Assembly: GCA_002633005.1 (NCBI GenBank)
Contig: NMRA01000009.1
Coordinates: forward strand, 1,929,366 to 1,993,365
Direction: 5' to 3'
Source of the DNA: Phoronis australis
Taxonomy: Eukaryota > Phoronida > Phoronidae
Length of the DNA: 64,000 nucleotides
The number at the start of each line of letters is the position of its first letter. The stretch's first letter is position 1. The translations under genes and the position numbers were made by a program. The notes beneath the pieces were generated by a model, which saw only the letters and a list, made by a program, of their open reading frames with translations, was not told where the DNA came from and ran no database searches. This document shows positions 45,953-58,000 of the stretch, piece after piece.

Positions 45953-46120
45953 CTTGTAATCTTTAAAAACAACGAATATTGCCTAGTAGTTTTTAAATGG
46001 AAATGCTTCAGAAATACCACTACCATTAACAACTAAAAACCAAATACACACGATCATGCTATTTGCGAAGGTCCACGAAAACACAGGGGAGTTCACTGCA
46101 ATTTATCAGTTTGTAACTTT
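45953..46120 (-). repeat. Dispersed repeat D, minus copy
   Basis: Reverse-complement match to 38165-38335 (see there). Confidence 0.75.
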
Positions 46121-46484
46121 ACTTAGTAAAGTACATGTATGTCCATGTTGAGGTGAGAATGGCTCTGTGAGGAATGCGGTGTCGTAATGTTTAAGTCACT
46201 ATATCAAATTCTCTTGACACAGCGGTAAATCTAATGCGCCAAGTATCGCCTTGAAAGTGGGGATCCAGCTCTATGCAATCCCATTTCTCATCTGAATGAT
46301 ATACAAGTTGAGACCAGTTGTGATAAAGTAGTAAATGGCCGAATCAAATGTTCGTTTATTTGACAAAATGCAGGGTTACCTAAAACATTGATGCAAGGCG
46401 TCGTTACTGAAAAGGCAGTTTTACTGCTCTAAAAACATAAACGATTTATCGATGAAAATTCCGACGGGCGGTGATCAGGCGGCT

Positions 46485-46721
46485 ATTTTTGAGCCTCGCT
46501 GAAGTTTCAATCTGGGTCATAATAAATAGGTCATGCCAAATAGCGTCCCCGGTCAACAAAATCAGCCAAAAATCTAATCCGAGAACGACAACGTTTCATT
46601 ATGGATGCATACAGTATATATACACTGAGAGTTTTAACTTAAAAGGTCCTTACAGGGAATTGCGACCTAATATCAAGTATGTGGTTTTTACCGAGACGGT
46701 CGTCTGCTCGCAGCGTTCAAC
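46485..46721. repeat. Duplicated block, copy 1
   Basis: About 237 bp repeated at 47004-47230, with a few substitutions and a 9-10 bp indel near 46640. Sequence after the copies differs (CAAGGAG here, TCTCCG there). Confidence 0.9.
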
Positions 46722-46830
46722 CAAGGAGTGTAGTAGTATAGGAGAGTTCACTTGTGAGTTCGCTGTTACCGCTACTACTAGCGCCACCAAGTGGTGAACA
46801 AGCTACGGTCAACCAGGAAGCGCCAAAACA

Positions 46831-46928
46831 ATGGGGACGGACGCATTTTGCAGTGCGATAAATTGCATGAATTCATCCACGAAAACCCCAGACGTGTCAT
46901 TTTGTAGGTTTCCTAAGGATCCAGAAAG
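46831..46928 (+). CDS. THAP zinc-finger first exon (N-terminal half of domain)
   Basis: ATG in a good context (AAAACAATGG) opens a 98-nt exon ending at a clean donor, AG|GTAAGG, phase 2. It reads M-G-T-D-A-F-C-S-A-I-N-C, then S-F-C-R-F-P-K-D-P-E-(R): the C-x4-C pair and the F-x-R-F-P-K-D-P-E-R block of the THAP domain, a C2CH zinc finger that binds DNA in transcription regulators and in THAP9/P-element-type transposases. The second half (Trp, later Cys and His ligands) should be on the next exon, which I could not find; the intron runs into the single N at 47003. Could be a real gene broken by the assembly or a stranded exon. Confidence 0.6.
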
Positions 46929-47003
46929 GTAAGGATTATCTGTTATTCAATAATATGATACATTGTCTTTCATTTTGTGTGTTCTGTTCACGGTTGTTAG
47001 ACN

Positions 47004-47230
47004 ATTTTTGAGCCTCGCTGAAGTTTCAATCTGGGTCATAATAAATAGGTCATGCCAAATAGCGTCCCCGGTCAACAAAATCAGCCAAACTCTAATCCGA
47101 GAACGACAACGTTTCATTATGGATGCATACAGTATATATACAATGAGAGTTAAGGTCCTCACAGGGAATTGCGACCTAATATCAAGTATGTGGTTTTTAC
47201 CGAGACGGTCGTCTGCTCGCAGCGTTCAAC
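47004..47230. repeat. Duplicated block, copy 2
   Basis: Begins directly after the N at 47003; matches 46485-46721. The THAP exon lies between the two copies. Confidence 0.9.
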
Positions 47231-47736
47231 TCTCCGTCGCTGCCGGACTTAGCGTAAAATCTGCTTTTTGGGATACAGTCCTTACCTCAAGTTCAGCAAA
47301 TCAGCACAGTTTCCACTGTTATATTCCAATGCTGTGATCAACATGGGGAAACTGTTTCTGTTACTATTTACAGTCCAAAAGGTAAAACGTGAAAATAGAC
47401 GAAGAAAACTAAGAAATTTATCGAAGCTATAACGACACACTGCCTCTGAGACAACTTGGTTCAGGGAATGCTCCAATTTTTATATTCCCGTACGGATTGT
47501 TTCTGAGTTTCCGACAAACTTTTGATATTATTGAATGGTTCAGTGCTTTTACTTGTATATTTCACAAACTAAAAATTCTGATCAATTTATTAAGAGAAAA
47601 CTTTACTGTTTATTCAACACTCACAGATTGTCTTGTCGAATACAGGAACCGGCTTTTGTACAGTACTTGGCAAACTTATGACGTCGTATAACAGCAAGCT
47701 GGATCACACGGCAACAAGGTCTTGCCACGACGATGC

Positions 47737-47904
47737 AAATAAGTCCATATATGGGATAAATAGGTTATCCCACATACATAGCAATACTACTGCGATACTG
47801 GGCGGAATGTCCCACATGAAATGAATTCCAGATAGGATATGCCTGTAGTATTCCTATGTAAGCGGGATAACTTATATTTATTTTTACGGTATATGCGCTT
47901 ATTT
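47737..47904. mobile_element. 168-bp foldback element (MITE-like)
   Basis: Ends AAATAAGTCCATATA and TATATGCGCTTATTT are complementary except two bases. Inner arms (GTTATCCCACATACATAG against CTATGTAAGCGGGATAAC, and AATACTAC against GTAGTATT) continue the pairing to a central loop. No coding capacity. Confidence 0.8.
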
Positions 47905-48164
47905 AGGCCCATGTGCCTACATCTGAAAGACACGATGCTTGTGTCTATAAGCCAAACAAATGTTTCAAGCTGATGCTCTGGTGCACCCTACAATTTAAAA
48001 AAATGTGAGCTACTATTCGGCTCTCGCAATGCGCTGAAGATTCTCAATAAATGATACTGGCTCGCTCGGTACTCCTGGCCTTTTGTGCGTGCGCGCACAG
48101 TAGTTAACATCCAGATCAAGCACTTATTGGAAAATGTTCCCGAGGATAATTAACTCGATGGTTG

Positions 48165-48229
48165 CCTGCGTGCCGCTAGATGGGGCGGTAGTGCTGGCGC
48201 GTGTACCGCTCCACCTAGTGGCACGCAGG
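48165..48229. repeat. 65-nt hairpin with 26-bp arms
   Basis: 48165-48190 (CCTGCGTGCC ... GCGGTA) pairs with 48204-48229 (TACCGC ... GGCACGCAGG) around a 13-nt loop. Three positions differ; as plus-strand RNA two are G-U wobbles, leaving one mismatch. Pre-miRNA-sized, but a foldback repeat is equally possible. Confidence 0.8.
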
Positions 48230-48451
48230 GAACCCGCGAGCGGAGATGTGAGCTCTAGTGCTGGAATTGACCTACCGCCAGGATTATGACGGACGGCTTA
48301 ATTGACCAATCAGAACAAAGCATTCTTGGCACAACTTCGTCCGCGTTTCCAAGCCGCTATTTTACCCGACAAACCACACGTAGTCGAGTAAAACTTACTT
48401 TAGTCGATAGATCAAGAAATTGTCCGCTAAGAATGGGGAAACGGTGTTGAT

Positions 48452-48587
48452 ATGGCGTGTGTAGCGCCGACAGACGTTATGCTGCTCCAGAATAATATCC
48501 CGTCATTTTTTGGCATGTCCGAAGCCGAAAAATGATGTTGAAAAGCGTAAACTATGGATCAAACTGTACGGCCACACGAGCAGTTGA
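48452..48587 (+). pseudogene. Possible THAP-domain remnant
   Basis: The frame from 48480 reads H-F-L-A-C-P-K-P-K-N-D-V-E-K-R-K-L-W-I-K-L, like the P-K-x-x-x-(x)-x-x-R-x-x-W middle of a THAP domain, ending at TGA 48585-48587. An ATG at 48452 (M-A-C-V-A-P) lies one frame away and could be the domain start after a frameshift. A weak call, strengthened slightly by the THAP exon 1.6 kb upstream. Confidence 0.25.
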
Positions 48588-49289
48588 ACTTAGCGATGTT
48601 GCTTGATAACTCGAAGGCTGTAATAAACACAAATATATTAGTTCCAAGATACGCACTTTTCAGCTTGGTGGCTATGGTGAAGGTGCTATCTCAGATTGTG
48701 ACTCCCGAGTTTCCTACGTCTGGCCGCCTTTGTCTCGACACCTGCTGGATCTCAGCATTCTAGCGGTATAGTCCCCGGAAATTGTTGTTTTCAAGGACAT
48801 TTTCATTTTTTTTATTTATTTCAACCTAACAGAGGTACGTTTTTGTTATTCATAAACCCGTAGGCTGGCGTTCAAATGAACTTCTCTCCCGGTCAAAATT
48901 CAGAGATTCGATCTGCACAGGGATCGAGGGCACTGGATTACTGCCGGTAACTCAAAGCCTTGGTCGAGCTGTTGTCACTAAACATAAACTGTTGAATTAC
49001 TTTTTGACGTGTACCTCTAGTATACACTATGTCTGTAGAGTTAGACATAGCTCATTTTGAAGTTGTTCAGACATGATATTTAGATTTATGAAGCTTCAAA
49101 AAAGAAGTTGAGTTATTTTTGTAAATACCCTATTTTTGCAACTACCACACCAGACTTTTGTAACCATACTACGACTTAGTAATTATGCTACCTTCAAAAC
49201 TAAATGAAAGTTACCTTTATGGAATGAAACTACAAAAAAGAAGAACGTAGGCCTAACTTAAATGTCTTAATGGTGCAAACGGACAATTC

Positions 49290-49601
49290 CATAGGCGGAT
49301 TTAGGAGGGGGGGCAGCCCCCCCGCAAGCAAAATGAAACAGCAAGAGCGTGAAGCGTGAGGAAATATTGAGTTCAGTAACTAGGACCGGTAGCGGAAGAC
49401 GGGGGCTCAGACCCCAGATCCCGGCGGAATCGTGTTCCTGTTTTTTTAGTCCACCGATAGATTTTCTGAACAGAAGGTCCAAAGGTCTGCATCCCAGGCC
49501 CCTGCAACTTTCGGGCCGCCTGTGTACATACAATTGCACTTTGTCCAATTCCACGAGGCAGCATGTTGGACCCCCCTTGTGGTATCCTAGATCCGCCACT
49601 G
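49290..49601. mobile_element. 312-bp hAT-like MITE
   Basis: Left end CATAGGCGGATTTAGGA and reverse complement of the right end CAGTGGCGGATCTAGGA agree at 14 of 17 bases; CAG-GGCGGAT-TAGG is a common hAT-type terminus. Next to the left end is a G7-CAG-C7 palindrome (49308-49324). A clear 8-bp target duplication was not found. Open frames on both strands inside are coincidental. Confidence 0.6.
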
Positions 49602-51500
49602 AGTTCCAGACATTAAATTGACTGACTTAGACACAACCCTAGACCTACCCCGCCGGAGCTAACTGTTTGCCTAGGACGAGATGAATGTGTACATGAGCTA
49701 TGAACCTAATTTTTTGATCAGAATATTTCGTTACAAGATTAGAAAAGCGTAAGCAGGGCTGTCGAGTCGACCTAGTCAGAGACTATAGTGCATGTGTTGT
49801 CTGTAATCTATGACCTACTTTACTCCGGGAGTTCCACCAGTTGTGACCTACTTTTTATTTGGCGAAATTTAGCAGACGACAGAATACAAATATCGGTGAA
49901 TCTTCACTGATTTTATTAGAAAGATCATGAAATCTATGGAATCGTACAGATAATTCGACTTTAAGGTACATACCCAGCTTTACATGAACATATCGTATCA
50001 GTGGCCTTGTCATTTGCCAGGTGAAGGTGGCCCCGAGGCAGAGGGGTTCTTCGGATTTTCGCTGGTTCTTGAGCCATTTTTTCATCGTCATCTTTACAAA
50101 TTCCCATATCATGAACTCACGATTCTCTGTTGAAAAGCATCGCCTCTTGTCTCTGTCGAAGCGTTTTCAAATAGTGCAAAAACACTCATCGATTCCACCA
50201 GGAACGTCGTTTAGCGACAGTGTATTTGCCTCTGACATCTCGTTCGAATGTCGGGTATCACGTGACTTTTCGCATAGGGGCGGAGCTTGCGATAGGTCAA
50301 TTGGCATTCCAGGGCAAGAGCTCTATGCTCTTTTAAATGAACATTTCAATCGGCGTGTCATGTTAGTGTCTAGTTATGTGTTAACCTTTCTTGAATTGTC
50401 GATAATGTTGGTTTAAAATGACCAGAATATTAAGGGAAAAATGTCAAGTGTATTTTGTTACGAGCTTAGTTGAAAGCTGTCTTATCATCTCAGAATCATA
50501 ACATAAGCAACAGTAACTGTGTGACCCTGTTTCGCGCAGTTAAAAATGTAAGACGCACAGTTACAACTTGTGAGATGTGCCGTCACGCGGTAGCACAGCC
50601 TGGGAAGACATTACCAGAAATAGACACAATCCAATTATTATCGCTAAAAACACTGACATGGTTCATGGGCCTACCGCTGAACAACTTCTGTATTAATGCA
50701 ATTTTTATCAATGCAGTTTCTGAAAGTCGCTGTACTGTCAACTGCCAAAGGACTACTGGCTACACGTGATTCTTTGAGTTAGAACCGTTGGTAACTTATC
50801 CGATTAAAATATCGAATGACAATGACATCTCCGTGGTGCCCCTTACTATTCGGATAACACCTCATAAATTCTTATGAAAACCCTGGACATGTTGATTCAA
50901 GTAGTACAGACAGCTGCATTTCACCACGTGAGGGTTCGCTTATAATATCCTCATGAAAATCGAGGTAATCCTAGACAGAAACAAATAGTGGGTAACTGAA
51001 AAGAAATCCGTATCAGGGGCTCGAGACAAGCAGTCTAACCACGACTTCATGGTTTTGTATTTTTCCGACACTCAGTACCGAAATATGGCGATGCAAAAGG
51101 AAAAGCATACCATTATCAAATTTAATAGATTTAATTTTTGTTCCCGTTTAGTCACCCACATGAAAAGGAATGGAGCTTGCATGTATCAACCCAGGTGATC
51201 TAATTAAGTTGTCAATAATTTAGAATATTACCGTTATGTGGTATGCTAATTGCTATCTCTTCAATTCATAACCAGCAATTATAAGTAAACCGCTTTCACC
51301 TTTAGAAGTAAGGGTTTGTTCGCAAAATTCATAGCTCACGCAACGTATAATGACATTATTCATATGTAAGCTCTCAGATAACATCACGCACATAGTATTA
51401 TGATTCACACCAAAAAGACAAATGCTCGACTCGCAGATCATTTATGCTTGGATCCACAATGTCAATTCCATATTTCCTTTTCAGGTTCATTTTTAGTTTA
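49602..51500. other. Intergenic, no gene recognised
   Basis: A 131-codon plus frame (50021-50416) overlaps an 85-codon minus frame; neither shows a family resemblance. Confidence 0.4.
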
Positions 51501-51502
51501 TC

Positions 51503-51514
51503 TACGCATGCGCA
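51503..51514. promoter_or_regulatory. NRF1-like site upstream of the channel gene
   Basis: TACGCATGCGCA, whose reverse complement TGCGCATGCGTA matches 11 of 12 positions of the NRF1 consensus. It lies 263 bp before the start codon of the channel gene. Motif match only. Confidence 0.3.
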
Positions 51515-51776
51515 TCGATCGCTATGGGAATTGCTTTTGTGTGCGTTTTCTTCAAGATATTGTTGAAACATCACTTCTGTAAAATTTGTTGGAAAAGGTT
51601 TTAAGCGCGGCTGACGGTTTCATTTTACCGCCCAGCACTGCCATCTGTATGCATTATTAATGGACGCGGCTCCCCTATGTTATGAAATAAAGGAGTGGGG
51701 AGAACGCGCGATTATTTAATGCACTTCGAAGTCCACAACAGCTTGGTTCAAGTCACTGTTTGCAAAATTGATCTCT

Positions 51777-52043
51777 ATGGACAACATATTAGATCTCAGG
51801 CACTTCTCGCTGCCGCGAATTCAAAACCGTTTGATTATATCTGGAGTACAGAGAGCTGTAGCAGGTGACGACCGGGCAAGTTTCATCGCATCACTGAAAC
51901 ACTGCTACCAGGCGCGTGTTCGTCTATTTGATTACAACTTCTGGATATCTACTATAGCGAAAGACAGCGTGGATGGTGTGGAGGAAATCTTCAAAGATTT
52001 GACGGATGAAGAACGGTTTTACTTGATGAATGGAGAACTGGAG
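51777..52043 (+). CDS. TRP-type channel, exon 1
   Basis: 89 codons from ATG 51777, the first ATG after an in-frame TAA at 51717. Donor GAG|GTTAGT at 52044, phase 0. It encodes an N-terminal region without a recognisable domain (S-L-K-H-C-Y-Q-A, F-W-I-S-T-I-A-K-D), which is nevertheless conserved in the dead paralogue at 33025. Confidence 0.82.
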
Positions 52044-55000
52044 GTTAGTGAAGTAGTATATATTAAGATTGTGGTCACATTCGCGTCTCAAATCTTTTCA
52101 TAATTCAGGTAATGTAGGATCCCAGGAAAATGTCCAAATTTGGCTCACTTTGGAACATTATAGTTCGGAAATATCGGATTCATACGGGACTTTCAGATAT
52201 TACTTTATGCACTGGTCTGCAATATGCTTTAGGAATTGTTTTGAAACTGCTTCACTTTTGCATTTTTGTCTATCCTAAAATACGACTTTTATGAACTTCA
52301 TGCAAAAATAAATCAACAATCCTATGAAAAGAAAACGAAACGACATGTTGTCGTGTAACTCTGTTCAACTTTGCGCACTTCATCCATGCTCTGTTGTTGC
52401 TGATTGGATCCCACATCGGGGAATAGTTGGACAACAAATTAGGGGCATTTCAAAGTTGACATGTTACAGATACAGAAAACCGAATACGTATTCGTTAACG
52501 ATAACCCCGACTTGCGCACACGTTTAGCTAACCTGTGAAGGTGTACCAGCATTTTATCTGTGGTAAAAACACAGTAATCTCAATTCAGTATTAGCTCCTG
52601 TGCTTGGGGAGAAGATATGTGCCTGCAAGTAGTATCTTGGGTTGAATGCGGGCGTCATTTTTGCGTCTGTTACATTTATAATTCTTTACACAGCTGACTC
52701 AAATTTGCACCAAGGCCGTCAAATCAAACGTTGTAGATAAATAGCGTATGATTAAATCAATTCATAGACAAATAATAGGCCTAGTTTTAGAAATAGACAG
52801 ACTAAAAAGATTCAGTGTCGTAAACGTAAGTGTACAGAGTACCTGCATGCTGGAGACCGACATTTTTAGTGACTCCTGGTGTTGCGTTACCCTCTGACAC
52901 AGTGCTACCTATACTGAAAAGGGGCTCTATGGAAACAAGATGAACGACATACGGAATTCCGTGTGTGGACATCAATGCGCATGCTTGGTAGGAAGTACAG
53001 GTTGTATACCGATCACATCGCCACCACTTGCACACGCCTTTATGTACTGTACTTGTTTAGAGTTAAGCCACTGGATCAGGGTTTCCTTGATTTTGTTTAT
53101 TTAGATCACTGCCCGTTTTAAGAAAATGCAACTATGCAAGTCAACTGTGATCGCTATACTCGGTAACTGTAAACTGAAAACGGTTTCCTTGATGTCAACC
53201 AATAGGAATGACTGAATGTTATGACGTCGGTTTCAGTAGTTAAGCAAATGAGAAGCAATGTTAACAACATCGACAGTGCTACCTTTCGTACCACTGTGAA
53301 AGAGTATAGACGCTGTTTTTGATTCAGTGAATTTCTAAAAACTCAAAATTCTCAAAGCAATTGTATACATTTCAAATCACTGTCAGAAGTTGACTGTGGG
53401 TTTAGTTTAAAAGATAGCAATGCTTTGTGATTGTGCGTGGATGTAGAGAAAATGATAAACCCAACGATTAATTTCTTATACATTCGCAATAGCATATCTA
53501 AATATTAGGATAATTATATTAGATACTACTTAAATGTATATACCTCTATGTGCATTAGCTTTTTTATGAATTGTTTACAACCCAGATATAATGCTTTGCG
53601 ATTTCTGGGTTTGTCATCATTTCTTTGCATGTCTTGTGTATTCTTAAATAAATATATATCACTTTAAAAATTAATTTCTTACATAACAACCACTAATTAA
53701 TACAAGTGAAACCTGTTGTTGATTAAGTACACCAATAATGAAGAAGAGTAGCGCCCTCTGTAGGGATAACTTCAATCAATTAACCATAAACAATCAAACA
53801 TCTTATCTGCTATCTATTATGTAGGACTCGACACTTTTCAGTGGATGACAGTCATGTTGGTTGATCCTCGTACTAACACACACTGTACTGTGTGTCACAA
53901 TGAACATGCTTGTAACAGTCCTTCGTGACTCAACACAATTTTGTAATATCGCTGTACCCGCGATACACTACGCTGGCCACAGTCCTTGAGACACGTGAGG
54001 CAGTTTTTTACTCTACCCACAATCCCTCTTGTTGGTGACAGTTCCTCGTGACACAAAACGTGTAGGCAGTCAGGCCATAGTCCCAGCTCTCGGGAACTTT
54101 GGATCAAATCCTTCTCTCGATATTCAAAAGTCATTACAGTGTTAAAATGCTCAAAAGCTTAACATGTGTTGTTTGATGACATTTGTGCAGTGGTGATAGT
54201 GATGCTCATTTTTCTTAAGGTTTACTTTTACCGAGAAGTGCGACAAAATAAATTTACCCAGTCTGATCAGAAAATTCCAAAGCAGTTCAAGAAGATTTAG
54301 TCTTGTGCCAAAACCAAGGAGGTCCTTCTTGACTTTTTAATGAACAATGAGCAAGTGCCAATGTTGAGACAATTCCGTACAAATAAATATCTATATCAAA
54401 ATTTATATTTATATCTATACCCCTGCTTCTGCCTCTCCCTCTCTTCCTCTCTCCCTCTCCCCTGTCCTATAGGAAATACAATTAGATTTTGGCCCAATAT
54501 CTTATAGGATATCCTGTAGGATCTTAAAGAGCTTCATATAGGAAATCTTATAGGATTCTCATAGGAACTGCTAGAGGATCCAATAAGAAATTCAATAGGA
54601 ATTCCTATAGGAAATACTATAGGCTCCTATAGAAATCGCTATTGGAAATCCTATTGGAAATTTCCGTAAGAGGGGAGGGGTGGCTGTTGGAATACGGTAA
54701 TCTGAAATTTCATTGGATGACTCTGCCATTAACCCCAGATCAAAGTATTGAAAAATGTGAACTGCAAATGTAAACGGAAAAAAGTGAGTGATGCAGAAAC
54801 ATGCTTTTGTTTGAGGTCAGGTATGCCATGTTCCAAGCTGGGTGACTGCTGAGAATGATTAACACGGTGTCTCAAAAGGTTTTTGCTGACAATGATGATG
54901 ATGGCCACTTGATAAGTATGTGCTGTGTTATTAAAGATTTTAAAAATTGTAATAATATGGAAAATATTGACAACATTGTCCTGCTCATTGTGTGTTCAGT

Positions 55001-58000
55001 GTGACTTTCAGAACTGTATTCAGTGCCTCCCCCGCACTAGTCTCAGTTGACAATGAACAACAATGTGGATAATGACAATTATGACAGTATTATAATGAAA
55101 GTGATGATGGTTAATTCAGTGAAGAAGCATTGGAAATGTAAAGTTATCTATATTTCTATTTATATATCAAATCTTCATCAAGTTCCAAATAGTTAAAAAT
55201 ATTGTTCTTTTGATATATGAGCTCAGTAGGCAATAGTATGTTTTTTGGCCAACAGGAGGCGTTGCTAAAATATTTAAATTTTTTAACACCATTTAAATTA
55301 AATTTAATAATAATTATCACTTGTTTTGTCTAGTAGCTTCATATTAACAAAAACAAATCAAATTATCTCAGTGTTGTTGGTTTTTAAATAATTGTTTTCT
55401 GTGCCAAATTTTTCAAAATGTCAAATTTTTAAGGTCAAATTTCTAGAAAACGTCCAATCCAAACCTTGGAAACTGTTAAGATTCTTAAAGTATATTACTG
55501 AAACCACCAAAATCATATTGCCCTCCAAACGTAGCCACGGAAGTTATTTTCTAGGCCTCCTAGAGTTGAATGGACTATGGCTTACGTGTCTTACTACGCG
55601 CAATGAAAGTGGCGAGCCGTTAGTTAACTTCATATTCGTTAACCATTGCCCTTGCCCTTTAAAATCTTTCACGAGATGAACCACATGATGTTATCTCATC
55701 ATATCGGGCTGTTACAATCTGACCTCAAAAAGATCTAAAACCATTATGGTACATTGACTCTAGAACAAAAGAGGTAAACATCCTTATAAGTACATGTAAG
55801 CATCAAAAGTACCGGGTATGTGTAAACAAGCTTGACCCCATGGTTTTAAAACTCATAGGCACAAATCATGAAACTTCAGTAGCGCTAACTTCACTAATTA
55901 CATAATCAATATTGATTCTGATAATCACTCACAAATATAAAGTTTGAAGAATTAGAACATTGCACTTGACTTAAAACTTTTCCTAAAATATGTAAACAGT
56001 ATCTAAGCTGTTAAATGAAAACCTTTTTGAGCAGTCGGTATCCTGCAGCAGACGACTGCGGACACGTCAGAGCTACACAAGGGGTGATGACGTATGCTTC
56101 CACCTTGCGTAAGCAGCTAGGCATCTGCGAAAATCTTAATGTTATGCTAATTTCGTTCATTAGCTATACACTCATTTTAGCTCAGTCACATGTGCGTATG
56201 TGCATTCGTTTAAAAATCCACTCGTGCAGTGTTAAGAACAGTTCTATATAAAAACTAGATGATGGGCTATGTATGCAAAAGCGCCATTTTTTAAGCTTAG
56301 CGCACCAGCTGGCCTTGACAAAACAAACATGAGCCTGGTTTTGAGGAGTTTCGGTGTTTGTTGTAAACTGTTTTACAAACACTGTGTATTATTTCTGAAA
56401 AATAGCAAATAAAAGTACTGGGAAGAAGGTGAATTTCTGTTAGCAACAACATATCATCGCTTCACACTATAGCAAAAATAACCATGTAACAAGAAAGATT
56501 AAAAATAAAATACAAGAAAAACTAGTTTGAATGGAGTTATTAATTTGTTATGTTCTCCCACGTTAGCCTACAAAAATGTTATTTTTATTTCGGTCCATAT
56601 CAACATCACCTCGTATACAGTCGATCTTACCTCGCCAAAAGGTGTCGCGTTATCTTGTGAGGAAGGTGAGTACACGACGCATTGACGTCAGTGGTTCGTG
56701 TGCCGCTATGGTGTAACGTATCTTTGCCGCTTATGTGAACCATGAAGTTGTGAGCAAAGCGGGTATATGGTTTTTTCATCTTCCTCGAGAACTCGAAATG
56801 CTTCTGAAGTTGAAAGTATGAAAAGTATGCCTTTAATACCAATTATGAGGCCGTCATGTTATCTCCGTGTCTGTGGCCGGCATTGTTCTATTTCAAAATT
56901 AATTATTTTCACCCACACCAATTTTTATATAAAACTAAAACAAAGTGTCAAAGTCTGTCTCAATAGATACAATTTGTAATGCCTTAGGATTGTTCGTGAG
57001 TGCAAATGTTTTGAAAAATTAACTATGAATAAATTATACTGTGTTACCGGCTTCAGATGCAATGAAACTAATTGAAGCGCATGCATATATATATTAGCAA
57101 ACATAGCACCAAAATATATTTCTAAAGTTGAATTGTGGCTCGGTTCATGGTGGTTTCAATTCACACATGCCCATACACCCATGGGTCAGTACTGGTGCCT
57201 GCGCGAATAACTTATATACCAATGGTTAGTGCTGTTTGGCCTTTTAAAACTAACTACATGTATGAGCATGGGTTTCGCAATACCAAAAGACATAATGAGA
57301 TTGCAACATGTGAGGCATGAACCGATAGATAAACAAGTACATTAGCGAATCACAGACTCTTGGTCCTTTGCATAATTTAACGTGCGTAAAGCCTTGACAG
57401 CACACACCTACCAGGTTACACTTAGGTTGAGTATATAACTCAGAAGTATACGCGTTGTATGCTCAGTGTTTACCATGAGATTTTCCCGCTCATTGGTGTC
57501 ACAATCGATTGTATGCCTTTATGATTGAAAACTATAAAAGCTCACGCAATCTCGTGTTCCTTACCACAAATTTATAAAACAAAGTCAGGGCCATCCGTTA
57601 TGGCTGCTTAAACAGAAGTACATATGACTAAATGGTGAAACTTACACGAGCTTTTGAGAAGCCACCTAATGTTTACTGACATCCTTTTGAAAGCGGAGTA
57701 AATGGACTAATTTCGTTACACTATGCTAGTTATATGTTTTAACGGCCTCAAAGCTATGTACATATAGGACCATTTCGACAATTCTTTATAATCAGCCAAA
57801 TATCTACAAAACTGTAAATTTTAACTCAGAAAAATAAATATATTTTGAAAGTAAGAGACATGTAGGGGATTCCAAAATTGTATTTCTTGTAAATGGAGTT
57901 CGAAGTCGATCTTTGACACCAATAAATGCACCAGTAAGAGGGCATAACACATTTGATTGTCTTTAATTTATTGCTAAAAAGGTAAATACATTTTAAGGAA

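Noticed and set aside
49349-49621. Open frames on both strands at 49267-49621
   Set aside because: They lie within the hAT-like MITE and are read through its inverted, GC-rich ends.
54421-54470. CT-rich tract as a splice-acceptor region
   Set aside because: No AG followed by an open, family-like exon; better read as low-complexity DNA.
56627-56842. Possible THAP-like exon (F-F-H-L-P-R-E on the plus strand near 56780)
   Set aside because: No cysteine pair in frame and stops upstream; too little to support a call.
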